Origin: Candidatus Obscuribacterales bacterium
GTDB lineage: Bacteria; Cyanobacteriota; Vampirovibrionia; Obscuribacterales; Obscuribacteraceae
NCBI GenBank assembly: GCA_031292355.1
Contig: JARLHI010000057.1
Coordinates: 248,001 to 312,000, forward strand
Length of the DNA: 64,000 nt
Direction: 5' to 3'
The number at the start of each line of letters is the position of its first letter. Within the stretch, counting starts at the first letter, position 1. This document shows positions 23,383-32,294 of the stretch, piece by piece. The notes beneath the pieces were generated by a model. That model did no database searches. It was not told where the DNA came from and was given only the letters and a program-made list of their open reading frames with translations. A program made the position numbers and the translations under genes.

Positions 23383-25791
23383 ATGACAGATTACATACGT
23401 TTCTTTAATCAGATCAATCTTAGTGACGTTGCACTGGTGGGCGGTAAAAATGCATCTCTTGGTGAGCTGACGCAAGCAATGGAACGAAACGGTATCAATG
23501 TGCCACCGGGATTTGCCATTACGTCCGAAGCTTATGATGCGTTATTGAACGAGGGAAAAATCAAAGAGCGTTTATACAAGGTACTCGAGAATGTCGACAA
23601 GAATAATATCGACTCTTTGAGAACGCGAGCACAAGAGGCGAGAGACCTGATTAAAAATGCTGGCTTGCCACCTCAAGTAGCAGAACAAATAAAGTCCGCC
23701 TACAAACAGCTCATTGACGGCTGGGAAGGACGTTGCGACGTGGCAGTGCGTTCGAGCGCCACTGCTGAAGATTTGCCAAACGCCTCCTTTGCCGGTCAAC
23801 AGGAGTCTTTTGTCAATGTCTGCGGTGAAGCGCAACTGCTTGACTCATGTCTGAACTGTTTCGCATCGCTATTTACCGACCGAGCGATCGTTTATCGCAT
23901 TGACAATGGCTTTGACCATTTATCAGTCAAGCTTTCTATCGGCGTTCAACAGATGGTACGCTCAGATCTGGCAAGCTCGGGAGTAATTTTTACACTTGAT
24001 CCCGAAAGTGGCTTTCGCAATGTCGTCTTGGTTACTTCCGCTTACGGACTGGGTGAGAGTGTTGTCGGTGGTCTTGTAGATCCTGACGAATTCCTGGTAT
24101 ACAAGCCAACCTTAGATTACGCGTTCTGTCCGATAATTCGCACTAAATGCGGTGCAAAACAGACGTCTATTATTTACGACAAAAATTCACGCGGAACGAC
24201 TAAAACTATTTCTGTGCCAGAAGAACAGTCTATACGTTATAGCTTGAACAATACTGAAGTGGTCCAACTTGCCCGCTGGGCATGTGCTATCGAGAAACAT
24301 TATTCGCAGCGCTATGGGCACGATACACCCATGGATATCGAGTGGGCCAAAGATGGCCAGTCGCAAGAATTGTTCATAGTTCAAGCTCGCCCAGAAACAG
24401 TGCAATCGCGAAAGTCAAAAGACAATTTAATCTCTTACACTCTAAAAGGAACAAGCGAAGTTCTTTTGAAAGGTCGTTCTATAGGTGAACAGATTGGTAC
24501 TGGCACAGCGCGTGTGATCAGTTCGCTGGAAGACCTCTCGCAATTTGAAGACGGCGATGTGCTAGTTGCAGAAATGACTGATCCTGATTGGGAACCAGTA
24601 ATGAAGAGAGCAGGCGCCATAGTCACCAGCCGCGGAGGTCGAACCTGCCACGCAGCCATTGTCAGCAGAGAATTGGGGGTCCCTTGTATTGTCGGTACCA
24701 CAAATGCCACTGAAGCTCTCACGACTGGACAATCAGTAACGGTTTGCTGCGCAGAAGGAGCCGTCGGGAAGGTATATGCAGGTATCCTCAAATACTCTCG
24801 CGATGAGATCGTTGTTAGTGGGTTGCCTCTGACGCGCACAAAAATCATGGTTAATTCAGCAAACCCCGAACATGCCTTTAAGCTGTCGCAATTACCCGTC
24901 GCCGGAGTAGGACTCGCTCGTGAGGAATTCATCATTGCCAACGAGGTGAAGGTACATCCGTTGGCGCTGACCAGATTCAACGAGCTGAAAGATACTGACG
25001 CCATCAAAGAAATTGAACGCCTAACTCGCGGATACGCTAGCAAAGAATCGTACTTTGTTCATAAACTAGCTCAAGGAATCGGTACGATTGCCGCCGCTTT
25101 TTATCCCCGTGATGTCATAGTGCGCCTTTCCGATTTCAAAACAAATGAGTACGCAAACCTCATTGGAGGTAGGCAATTCGAACCGACAGAAGATAATCCA
25201 ATGATTGGTTTTAGAGGTGCTTCACGCTATTACAGCGAGCTCTATCGCGACGGCTTTGCTCTTGAATGTCAGGCTCTGCAAATGGTACGCAAAGAAATGG
25301 GTTTAACCAATCTAAAGGTGATGATTCCATTTTGTCGCACAGTTGATGAGGCGAAACATGTAATTGCCGAGATGGAAAGTCATGGATTGGTTCAGCACGA
25401 GGAAGGGTTAGAACTATACGTAATGTGCGAATTGCCTTCTAACGTTCTTTTGATCGACCGCTTTGCTCAAATCTTCGATGGCTTCTCCATTGGCTCGAAC
25501 GACCTTACGCAGCTTATATTGGGTGTAGACCGCGATTCTGAAATACTCAGTGACCTTTTCGATGAAAGGAACGAGGCTGTTTTGCGGGCAATTAAACAAG
25601 CAATCGATGGTGCGCACCTTTACAAGAGAAAGATCGGCATCTGCGGGCAGGCACCCAGTGATTATCCCGAATTTACAAAGTTCTTGATTGATTGCGGGAT
25701 TGATAGTATCTCTCTCAGCGAAGACGCGGTGATCAAGACACTGTTAATGGTGGCAGACAGCGAAAATCGACAAAGTTTAGCGCATGCTTAA
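23383..25791 (+). CDS. ppsA: Phosphoenolpyruvate synthase
   Basis: 802 residues from the ATG at 23383 (AGGG upstream). The N-terminal ATP-binding domain begins YIRFFNQINLSDVALVGGKNASLGE and has RSSATAEDLPNASFAGQQESF. The swivelling phosphohistidine domain has SRGGRTCHAAIVSRELGVP with catalytic H423. The C-terminal PEP/pyruvate TIM barrel has MIGFRGASRY, MCELPSN, IGSNDLTQ and GICGQAPSDYPEF with the active-site Cys. Reaction: pyruvate + ATP + water to PEP + AMP + phosphate, for gluconeogenesis. Full length for the family. The neighbouring USPs suggest induction during energy limitation (inference). Confidence 0.97.
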   Translation: MTDYIRFFNQINLSDVALVGGKNASLGELTQAMERNGINVPPGFAITSEAYDALLNEGKIKERLYKVLENVDKNNIDSLRTRAQEARDLIKNAGLPPQVAEQIKSAYKQLIDGWEGRCDVAVRSSATAEDLPNASFAGQQESFVNVCGEAQLLDSCLNCFASLFTDRAIVYRIDNGFDHLSVKLSIGVQQMVRSDLASSGVIFTLDPESGFRNVVLVTSAYGLGESVVGGLVDPDEFLVYKPTLDYAFCPIIRTKCGAKQTSIIYDKNSRGTTKTISVPEEQSIRYSLNNTEVVQLARWACAIEKHYSQRYGHDTPMDIEWAKDGQSQELFIVQARPETVQSRKSKDNLISYTLKGTSEVLLKGRSIGEQIGTGTARVISSLEDLSQFEDGDVLVAEMTDPDWEPVMKRAGAIVTSRGGRTCHAAIVSRELGVPCIVGTTNATEALTTGQSVTVCCAEGAVGKVYAGILKYSRDEIVVSGLPLTRTKIMVNSANPEHAFKLSQLPVAGVGLAREEFIIANEVKVHPLALTRFNELKDTDAIKEIERLTRGYASKESYFVHKLAQGIGTIAAAFYPRDVIVRLSDFKTNEYANLIGGRQFEPTEDNPMIGFRGASRYYSELYRDGFALECQALQMVRKEMGLTNLKVMIPFCRTVDEAKHVIAEMESHGLVQHEEGLELYVMCELPSNVLLIDRFAQIFDGFSIGSNDLTQLILGVDRDSEILSDLFDERNEAVLRAIKQAIDGAHLYKRKIGICGQAPSDYPEFTKFLIDCGIDSISLSEDAVIKTLLMVADSENRQSLAHA

Positions 25792-25881
25792 CTGTCATCG
25801 TAAAAAGATCGTTCGATTGGCCGAATAAATAGAACAACGATTTCGCTATCTTTAAAGCATCACAAAGAAGGCACGTTTGTC

Positions 25882-26109
25882 ATGTACTTTTCCCTTCACG
25901 ACGCAAAGAAAGCGGTCTATATATTCTTTGGCATTTTAGGAATAAGTCTTATCATTATCTCTACTTTGCAATACAACTCGGACTGCAATGCGGAGGATCC
26001 AATTTCATCCTACATCAGTTCTGTAGCTCTTTTGCTAACAGGAATCGGCAACATATTTTTCAGTTTCGAAGCATATTTGCTGCGCAACGAAGAGGATATC
26101 TGGCAGTGA
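25882..26109 (+). CDS. Small two-helix membrane protein
   Basis: 75 residues, unrecognised. Hydrophobic segments at about 12-29 (VYIFFGILGISLIIIST) and 45-66 suggest two membrane helices, with a cysteine and acidic residues between them and a charged tail. AAGG lies about 10 bases before the ATG. It lies between ppsA and a USP gene on the same strand. Confidence 0.6.
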   Translation: MYFSLHDAKKAVYIFFGILGISLIIISTLQYNSDCNAEDPISSYISSVALLLTGIGNIFFSFEAYLLRNEEDIWQ

Positions 26110-26252
26110 CTGCTTGCAATACAGTCGTTAGCAGAGACATCGCGCCTTCGTCCCTACGAATGATAACGACAATTTTGATCTTAGCCCTTTCGATTGATGA
26201 AAATTTAGTGTCTCGGTAGCACAATGTTTATATCTACTCTGGTGAGGACAAC

Positions 26253-26747
26253 ATGAAAATCTTGATTGCTATCGATGACTCTCCTTGTTCACTTTTTGCC
26301 TTTGATTCGGTACTGCAACGCACCTGGCCAGCTGGTAGCGAGTTCAAAGTCTTGTCGATGGTCGAGCCCCTCATCTCGCACTACGATTTCGCTGCCGTTT
26401 ATCCAATTGAATCAATGCTTGAGGCCGAACACCAAAGACTAAAACATGCAAGAGAAATGGTTGCTGAAAAAGTCTCCAAACTCAAACTGATAGCAGACTC
26501 AGATGGCGTCTCTGGCGACGTCCTGGAAGGTTCAGTGCCAGAAGGAATCGTGCAAAAAGCTGGCGAGTGGGGAGCTGATCTAATCGTTGTCGGCTCGCAT
26601 GGGCGTAGAGGATTGAAAAAATTCATGCTTGGCAGCGTTGCAGAAAAGGTTGTGGTCAATGCACACTGCTCGGTAGAGATAGTTAGAGACAATCATAAAC
26701 ATGCCACGCTGATCGATGAAAAAATGTCTGCTTCAACAATGAGCTGA
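26253..26747 (+). CDS. Universal stress protein (ATP-binding type)
   Basis: 164 residues: MKILIAIDDSPCSLFAFDSV and VVGSHGRRGLKKFMLGSVAEKVVVNAHCSVEIVR, an intact ATP loop. Strong GGTGAGGA site. Very similar in plan to the USP at 14340. Thirteen bases separate it from the next USP gene, so the pair is probably one operon and may form heterodimers (inference). Confidence 0.94.
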   Translation: MKILIAIDDSPCSLFAFDSVLQRTWPAGSEFKVLSMVEPLISHYDFAAVYPIESMLEAEHQRLKHAREMVAEKVSKLKLIADSDGVSGDVLEGSVPEGIVQKAGEWGADLIVVGSHGRRGLKKFMLGSVAEKVVVNAHCSVEIVRDNHKHATLIDEKMSASTMS

Positions 26748-26760
26748 TTGGGAGTTTTCG

Positions 26761-27270
26761 ATGAAAATAATAGTTGCGGTTGATCAAACCAATAATTGGC
26801 AAGAGATCATCGATTCTGTGACCAGGTCTTGCTGGCCAAATGACGCTCAATTTAAGGTATTGACAGTCGTTGAGCCAATTCCCAACGATGCTCAAAATTC
26901 CCCAATCGTCAATGCATGTGCGAAGCAAATCGAATCTCAAAAACGCAAACACGCTGAAAAGATATTGTCATTGGCAAGAACACGGCTAATCGAATGTCTG
27001 CGAGATGCCCAAGTGCACACAGAATTACGCGAAGGAGCAGCCGCTATAGAAATTCTCGAGGCGGCTACTCAATGGATGCCGGATAAAATTATTGTAGGAG
27101 CTCACGGAGCTAATCCCAATCGTTTGCTTCCTGGACGTCTCTCTCGCTCTGTCGCGCGGCATGCTATTTGTTCTGTAGAAATTGTACGGCTGAAATCCAC
27201 AGCTTCTGCCTCGCTGGATGACATGTCAAAGGCTGCCTTAATCACTGCAGAACCAATGGCACGAACCTAG
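26761..27270 (+). CDS. Universal stress protein, altered nucleotide loop
   Basis: 169 residues: MKIIVAVDQTNNWQEIIDSV at the start. The loop reads VGAHGANPNRLLPGRLSRSVARHAICSVEIVR: first glycines kept, but charged residues after HG and the GS pair replaced. ATP binding is uncertain. Tandem with 26253. Confidence 0.88.
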   Translation: MKIIVAVDQTNNWQEIIDSVTRSCWPNDAQFKVLTVVEPIPNDAQNSPIVNACAKQIESQKRKHAEKILSLARTRLIECLRDAQVHTELREGAAAIEILEAATQWMPDKIIVGAHGANPNRLLPGRLSRSVARHAICSVEIVRLKSTASASLDDMSKAALITAEPMART

Positions 27271-27311
27271 ATGCAGCCGGTCTCTTCGAGAGATTCACAG
27301 GTAATTGAAGC

Positions 27312-27737
27312 ATGGAGAAGCAATGTCAGGACTGTCAACAAATCTGCAAAAAACTCGCAGACGGTGAACAGCCCTCTAGCTATTACTACTCGTATTTGAG
27401 CCCTGCGCAGGTCATTGCCATTTGTGACAAAGGCATAAAAGAGCACAACGGGTTTTGGTTAAACACCGAGGATTCAGCAGTCAGTTTTGGAAATCAGCTG
27501 GCGGTAATGATGGACGCCGTAGGAAGCGTCAAAAATTCCTCATACCCAGAAGTTGTGTTCATCATCCAGGCTGAGGTTGATGAAAGCACACGCACTAAAA
27601 TGTGGATTCGTTATGGTACTCCATCCGTATTATGTGCTGCCACGCCCATTGTTACTGAGCTCACAATTCTCATTCAAAGATTGTTGCGCAGTCTTGGTGA
27701 AGCAGAACGAGTGGAGCATGACAAATATCACTTCTGA
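27312..27737 (+). CDS. Hypothetical protein with N-terminal cysteine pair
   Basis: 141 residues, family unknown. It starts MEKQCQDCQQICKKLADGEQ, with a CxxCxxxC group that might bind metal. The rest alternates hydrophobic strands and helices (AQVIAICDKGIKEH, EVVFIIQAEVDEST) and lacks membrane segments. It is 41 bases downstream of the USP pair and likely in the same transcript. Confidence 0.6.
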   Translation: MEKQCQDCQQICKKLADGEQPSSYYYSYLSPAQVIAICDKGIKEHNGFWLNTEDSAVSFGNQLAVMMDAVGSVKNSSYPEVVFIIQAEVDESTRTKMWIRYGTPSVLCAATPIVTELTILIQRLLRSLGEAERVEHDKYHF

Positions 27738-27774
27738 GCCAGTTACTCCGTGAAAATAGTGTGTGCCTTTTTAG

Positions 27775-28302
27775 TCAATAGTTGTGGGCAATAGTCGACT
27801 CAGCTTGGCCTCTCGTGATGGGCGAAATGGCTTCGTGTCCCGACCATTCATTGATCATTTCAATTAAGCTCAGCTGTCCAGCAGGGGTGACTGTCTCGAC
27901 GCCGTCGCTCAGAGTAATTAACACTTTGCCGGAATGAAATAATCTTTCTACCAGCGGGCGCAGATCTGTCAAACGGTCACTCGGGTGACAAACAAATTGA
28001 TCCAGAGCAGTAGCGATTATACCGTCGTTTTTTTTCAGTCCATTAAGGGCTTCCTGTAGTCCGAATGAAGGTCTGTCGGAATCCACTTCCGTGAAACCGA
28101 TCAGATGGTGCTCGTTCATCAGGCAATATTCACGGATCATATTTCGCTGTTCGCGCACACTCACCGGGCTGCCCCCAGTTCGCAGATAACCTATTAATCG
28201 CAACTTTCTGTGTAACATGTCCTGCTCTCCCGAGTTCCCGCTAACTCCATTCTGTACTGAACAGGATGATCCCTCATCCTTCTTCAGGCTGAACTTGCCC
28301 AA
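27775..28302 (-). CDS. Serine-recombinase (resolvase)-like catalytic-domain protein, probably inactive
   Basis: 175 residues. The stretch LIGYLRTGGSPVSVREQRNMIREYC follows the resolvase N-terminal pattern (Y.R.S...Q..Q...i..yc). DSDRPSFGLQEALNGLKKNDGIIATALDQFVCHPSDRL corresponds to the 'D..SG...LQ...l.l...D.lvv..lDR..R' part. The conserved serine after YxR lies in an altered GGS context, and the key DR..R appears as LDQFVCHP. No DNA-binding tail is present. A regulatory or degenerate relative is likelier than a working recombinase. No inverted repeats or cargo are evident around it. Confidence 0.55.
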   Translation of the reverse strand: MGKFSLKKDEGSSCSVQNGVSGNSGEQDMLHRKLRLIGYLRTGGSPVSVREQRNMIREYCLMNEHHLIGFTEVDSDRPSFGLQEALNGLKKNDGIIATALDQFVCHPSDRLTDLRPLVERLFHSGKVLITLSDGVETVTPAGQLSLIEMINEWSGHEAISPITRGQAESTIAHNY

Positions 28303-28399
28303 TATCTTCCTGCCTATTCGCCTGAATAATGGATCTTAAGGAGGATAAATGACCACGCGATCAGTTGGACAATAATTGAGAAGAATAGGAGCGATTGAT

Positions 28400-28852
28400 A
28401 TGAAAATTTTGTTGCCCGTTTATAGCAGTGACGACGCCAAACTCATCGTAGATTTTGTCTGCAATTACCGCTGGCCCCCACATCCTAGTTTCGCCTTGAT
28501 TCATGTCGTAGACGATACCACCAATGACAAAACTGCAGGCTTAACACGGTCTTCTGCTGAAAGTTTGATTGCGGTGCTAGTAAAACGTTTGACTGCATTA
28601 TTACCAGCAGCTGAAATTAGCTGGAAAATTGTCAGTGGAGAAACCGTTTTAGAAATAGTCACCATGGCGAATAATTGGGAAGCTGATATGATTGTAATGG
28701 GTTACCGTAAGCGCAATGGTATTCATGACTGTGCAATTGCAAGCGTTTCCAAGGCTGTAGCGATGCAGGCACCGTGTTCAGTGGCAATAATTAGCCCACC
28801 AAAACACAGATCGGCTCGTTCACTAGACAATTCTATTGCAGCAATCCACTGA
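28400..28852 (+). CDS. Universal stress protein, degenerate nucleotide loop
   Basis: 150 residues from the ATG at 28400 (GGAG 8 bases upstream). MKILLPVYSSDDAKLIVDFV, then MIVMGYRKRNGIHDCAIASVSKAVAMQAPCSVAII. The GSHGRxG motif is GYRKRNG and the following GS is AS, so ATP binding is doubtful. Convergent with the NarL-type regulator gene, 6 bases apart. Confidence 0.85.
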   Translation: MKILLPVYSSDDAKLIVDFVCNYRWPPHPSFALIHVVDDTTNDKTAGLTRSSAESLIAVLVKRLTALLPAAEISWKIVSGETVLEIVTMANNWEADMIVMGYRKRNGIHDCAIASVSKAVAMQAPCSVAIISPPKHRSARSLDNSIAAIH

Positions 28853-28858
28853 CAAAGG

Positions 28859-29623
28859 CTAAATCAGTCCACGTCTCATAGCGTGAACGGCAGCTTGTGT
28901 ACGGTCGTCAACCGACAATTTGTTGAGGATATTGCGAACGTGTGTTTTAGCAGTTGGCAAAGAAATTATGAGTTTGTCAGCTATGCCTTGATTAGAAAGT
29001 CCTTCGACAATTAGCGTCAAGACTTCAGTTTCTCTCGGTGACAAAGCTTCTGGGGCTGGCCGATCAAATGTTTTAGCAGTCGTCGTCTGAGCTACTGGAG
29101 CTGGATTTTTCATTGATGATTCGCTCAAGACTGCTTCGGTCATCACCGGCTCAATCGTTGCTGCTTCAGTCGTTGTTGAATAGAGTCGTAAAACTTTTGC
29201 AGCTATAGATTCATCCAACCAGGCGTCACCGGCGCTGACAGCGCGAATAGCCACGAAAAGTCTTTCTGGCTCCACATCCTTGAGGCAGTACCCCGAGGCT
29301 CCGGACGCAAGGGAAGCCATGATGTCGCGATCATTGTCGTGCTGAGTAAGCATTATTATGCGAACTTGTGGATTTTTTTCAACAATTGCTTTCGCTGCTT
29401 GTATACCGTTCATCTTCGGCATGCCAACGTCCATCAAAATTACATCGGGCATGAGACTTTCAGCCATCTCGATAGCTTCGAGGCCGTTAGTTGCCTCGCC
29501 AATGACATTGATATCGTCAGTTCTCTTTATAACCGTTTTTAGGCCAATTCGCGTCAGAGCGTGGTCTTCTACAAGCAATACATTGATCATTCTTACACTT
29601 TCACTAATTTGTGTTTCAGGCAC
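28859..29623 (-). CDS. NarL/FixJ-family response regulator
   Basis: 254 residues from a GTG; an internal ATG at 29590 (MINVLLVEDH) is an alternative, and neither has a strong ribosome binding site. The receiver domain has VLLVEDH (acidic pocket), ILMDVGMPKMNG (phospho-acceptor Asp) and MLTQHD. A roughly 60-residue Thr/Pro/Ala-rich linker follows, longer than usual. The LuxR-type helix-turn-helix is LSPRETEVLTLIVEGLSNQGIADKLIISLPTAKTHVRNILNKL. It is divergent from the globin kinase at 29748 with about 125 bases between, making that kinase its likely partner; the stressosome kinase is a second candidate. Confidence 0.93.
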   Translation of the reverse strand: MPETQISESVRMINVLLVEDHALTRIGLKTVIKRTDDINVIGEATNGLEAIEMAESLMPDVILMDVGMPKMNGIQAAKAIVEKNPQVRIIMLTQHDNDRDIMASLASGASGYCLKDVEPERLFVAIRAVSAGDAWLDESIAAKVLRLYSTTTEAATIEPVMTEAVLSESSMKNPAPVAQTTTAKTFDRPAPEALSPRETEVLTLIVEGLSNQGIADKLIISLPTAKTHVRNILNKLSVDDRTQAAVHAMRRGLI

Positions 29624-29747
29624 TTCAAAATGACAACCGGAATGGTTTGATTATAAGCTATTTTCGCATGCGCTGGCTAACGTAGTACAGTGTGCACGAT
29701 CGACTTGATGACCGGGGAGCCCTTTCCAATAGTGAGGTGAATGACTG

Positions 29748-31340
29748 ATGCCTGATTCTGACACTGTGTATGGATTGAGCGAGGCCGAGATAATTCAACG
29801 CAAGCAATGGTTGGAATTTGGAGAAGCCGACGAAAAAGTCATTAAAGAAACAATTGACCCGCTTTTAACGGGCCAGATTGAAAACTTGATTGAAAACATG
29901 TATGCGCATTTTCTCTCATTTGAAGAAACGCGTAGTTTTTTTCCGGATGAAATGACGCTTAAGCGTGCGCAGGGCGCTCAAGCCAAATACTTCACTCGAT
30001 TAACCAAAGGCAATTACGACTCTGACTATGTGGCGGATAGGCTGCGGGTGGGCTCCACTCATCAGCGAATTGAGCTTGATCCAAAGTGGTATTTAGGCGC
30101 CTACAACCGTATTTTCAACTGGTTTCTGCCTCGATTGAGTGAGCGCTTTGTTAACTCACCGAGTGAATATAATTTTGCCGTCTCAGCCTTAATGAAGCTG
30201 ATTTTCTTGGACATGGGGCTAGCAATTGATTGTTACATTCACGAGAAGGAAGCATCAATTAGGAAGCACAGAGACGCAATCCACGATTTGGAAACCGAGC
30301 GAAAGGTCACTCAATCTATTCTGGGCAACGCTCCAATCGGCATAGTCAATGTTAACGAAGAGCTTAAATGCGTCGCGTGCAACGGCCAATTTGTGGAGTT
30401 CGTCAAACAGAATGATCGCTCGGCTATCATCGGTCAATCACTTTTTGACATCGCGCCAGCTCTTAACCGCTCTCTTTTTGAAGAAGTACTGACGACAGGC
30501 GTGGCATGTACTCGTTCAGCCGACATGTTGCAATTCGACCCCTCAACTCCAGACGAAAATTACTGGGACTGGTCAACCTGGCCGGTAAAGGAGAAAACTA
30601 AAATCACGGGTCTGATAGCAATTTTTGCCAATACGACCGATAGGGTCATATTGCAGCAGCAGCGCGAGGACTTTGTTGCCACTTTGACTCATGACTTAAA
30701 AACGCCAGTGCTAGCTACTAATCGTACGATAAGATTTTTGTTGGAAGGAGATTTTGGAGAGATCACCGAATCGCAACGAGAGATTCTCGACATCATGCTG
30801 CAGAGCAATACCTCACTCTACAGTCTAGTACAGACTTTGCTCGATGTTTACCAATTTGATAGCGGTGTCAAAAAACTACAGCTCCACCGGTGCAACCTTT
30901 CTTCGCTTGTGGCGCAAATGGTTGCCGAAATTATGCCTCTAGCTCAGAGCAAGCAGATCGAGCTAAAATGTGTTCTGCCGGAAAACTCATCGGAAGTCCG
31001 TTGCGATGATGATGAGATTCGTCGGGTAATTCAAAACCTCATTGATAATTCTCTTAAATTCACTCCTGATGGTGGCACAATCACCGTCTCTATGTCCCAG
31101 GACGACAATCGTTCAATTGTGTCCGTGACGGACACAGGCCAAGGTATTCTGCCAGAACACAAAGCCAAATTGTTTCAACGTTTCTGGCAGGGCGAGTCAA
31201 CCGGACGCTATTATGCAAGCACGGGACTGGGACTTTATCTATGCCGACGAATTATAGAAAGTCATAGCGGCAGAATCTGGTGCGAAAGCACTTTTGGAGA
31301 AGGAAGTACATTTTTCTTCGAGCTACCAAACTCAATTTGA
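29748..31340 (+). CDS. Globin-coupled histidine kinase (protoglobin-PAS-HisKA-HATPase)
   Basis: 530 residues. Residues 12-165 form a globin sensor with the probable proximal histidine H105 in RVGSTHQRIELDPKWYLGAY. A PAS domain follows (about 183-300: ILGNAPIGIVNVNEELKCVACNGQF). The HisKA has H315 in TLTHDLKTPVLATNR; the HATPase_c has NLIDNSLKF, DTGQGI and STGLGLYLC. No membrane helices, so a soluble heme sensor of O2, NO or CO. The globin resembles that of RsbR at 6929 and the kinase core that of the 9283 kinase, implying duplication and domain exchange. It is divergent from a NarL regulator. Confidence 0.94.
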   Translation: MPDSDTVYGLSEAEIIQRKQWLEFGEADEKVIKETIDPLLTGQIENLIENMYAHFLSFEETRSFFPDEMTLKRAQGAQAKYFTRLTKGNYDSDYVADRLRVGSTHQRIELDPKWYLGAYNRIFNWFLPRLSERFVNSPSEYNFAVSALMKLIFLDMGLAIDCYIHEKEASIRKHRDAIHDLETERKVTQSILGNAPIGIVNVNEELKCVACNGQFVEFVKQNDRSAIIGQSLFDIAPALNRSLFEEVLTTGVACTRSADMLQFDPSTPDENYWDWSTWPVKEKTKITGLIAIFANTTDRVILQQQREDFVATLTHDLKTPVLATNRTIRFLLEGDFGEITESQREILDIMLQSNTSLYSLVQTLLDVYQFDSGVKKLQLHRCNLSSLVAQMVAEIMPLAQSKQIELKCVLPENSSEVRCDDDEIRRVIQNLIDNSLKFTPDGGTITVSMSQDDNRSIVSVTDTGQGILPEHKAKLFQRFWQGESTGRYYASTGLGLYLCRRIIESHSGRIWCESTFGEGSTFFFELPNSI

Positions 31341-31341
31341 T

Positions 31342-32238
31342 TTACTTACTCGCTGAAAGTTCTTTTTCGTTCTCTCTCATATTGCTTTTGGCGAAGCCTG
31401 GAGGTAAAAGCAATATAGAGGCTGGCGACGTAATACCAAACAAGTCGTGAACCAACATACCTCCAGACGTCACCCGTCCCTCAAGCGTTTGAGCCGTTGG
31501 AATAACCAAAACTGTATCAGCAGAGACATCAACAGCGACAGCAAAAGGTTCATCGCCATCTGTGCCATCGGAGCACAGCACTTTAACTGTACTGTCTACA
31601 ACTTTTTTTACGCCTCGCACCAAATTATCAACGTTCAAATCTTCGCCAACACAAAAAATCTCTGGAAGCAATTTTGCAGACTTCGCTAAACTGCAAAATT
31701 CCGCCATCAATTCTGCATTAAAAGTCGCAACGTCAACAATTAGACGCGCCTTTTGGATGTTCTTCTCGGATGCCACAATAAGTAATGGGCATGCGCACAC
31801 AGCTGCCAATCGCTTTGTTAGACTGCTACGATAATACGAACCGTTTTTGGAGTGACCGTGCAGATTGTGACGGCGACCTGTAATTATGAGATTGTAGTTG
31901 CTAGACCTCTCGAAAATTTCATGCACTGGATCACCCTCGACGATTGTGCATTCAGGTGCAGTCTGAGATGCCTGTGCTCGAGTTTCGAATGAAGATAATA
32001 GAGCTTCCGAAATCGAACGCAGGGAAGCCTTGATCTGTTCAAATGCATTTACGTATGGCCCGCTGCCAATCAAGCCAGGAGCTCCGCATTCTAACAATGC
32101 CCAGATCGATTTAGTATCAATTACAGATATCGCTGTCAGTTTGGCGTGTTCATATTCGCTTAGTGATAGGGCGATATTTGTTGCTGACAAAGATTCTCTG
32201 GAACCATCAAGGGCCAATAAATAATTTCGACACGACAT
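31342..32238 (-). CDS. Tandem-domain universal stress protein
   Basis: 298 residues. Domain 1 begins YLLALDGSRESLSATNIAL and ends with NLIITGRRHNLHGHSKNGSYYRSSLTKRLAAVCACPLLIV, a loop with an insertion but recognisable USP form. Domain 2 (about 165-285) is strongly diverged (KARLIVDVATFNAELMAEF, SILLLPP). Transcribed toward the globin kinase; the two stop codons are one base apart. Confidence 0.82.
   Translation of the reverse strand: MSCRNYLLALDGSRESLSATNIALSLSEYEHAKLTAISVIDTKSIWALLECGAPGLIGSGPYVNAFEQIKASLRSISEALLSSFETRAQASQTAPECTIVEGDPVHEIFERSSNYNLIITGRRHNLHGHSKNGSYYRSSLTKRLAAVCACPLLIVASEKNIQKARLIVDVATFNAELMAEFCSLAKSAKLLPEIFCVGEDLNVDNLVRGVKKVVDSTVKVLCSDGTDGDEPFAVAVDVSADTVLVIPTAQTLEGRVTSGGMLVHDLFGITSPASILLLPPGFAKSNMRENEKELSASK
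31379..31416. terminator. 11-bp hairpin inside the USP 3' coding end
   Basis: ATATTGCTTTT (31379-31389) pairs with AAAAGCAATAT (31406-31416) around a 16-base loop. It is positioned to stop plus-strand transcription from the globin kinase just after its stop, but lies within the coding sequence of the convergent USP. Confidence 0.45.
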
Positions 32239-32294
32239 AAAATCACCTGTTTAATGAGAAGAAGCAAGGTATTACTGTAACTATGTGCTGAGAG

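Noticed and set aside
27775-28302. Possible mobile element based on the recombinase-like gene
   Set aside because: No inverted repeats, attachment-site duplication or cargo genes; the protein lacks a DNA-binding domain.
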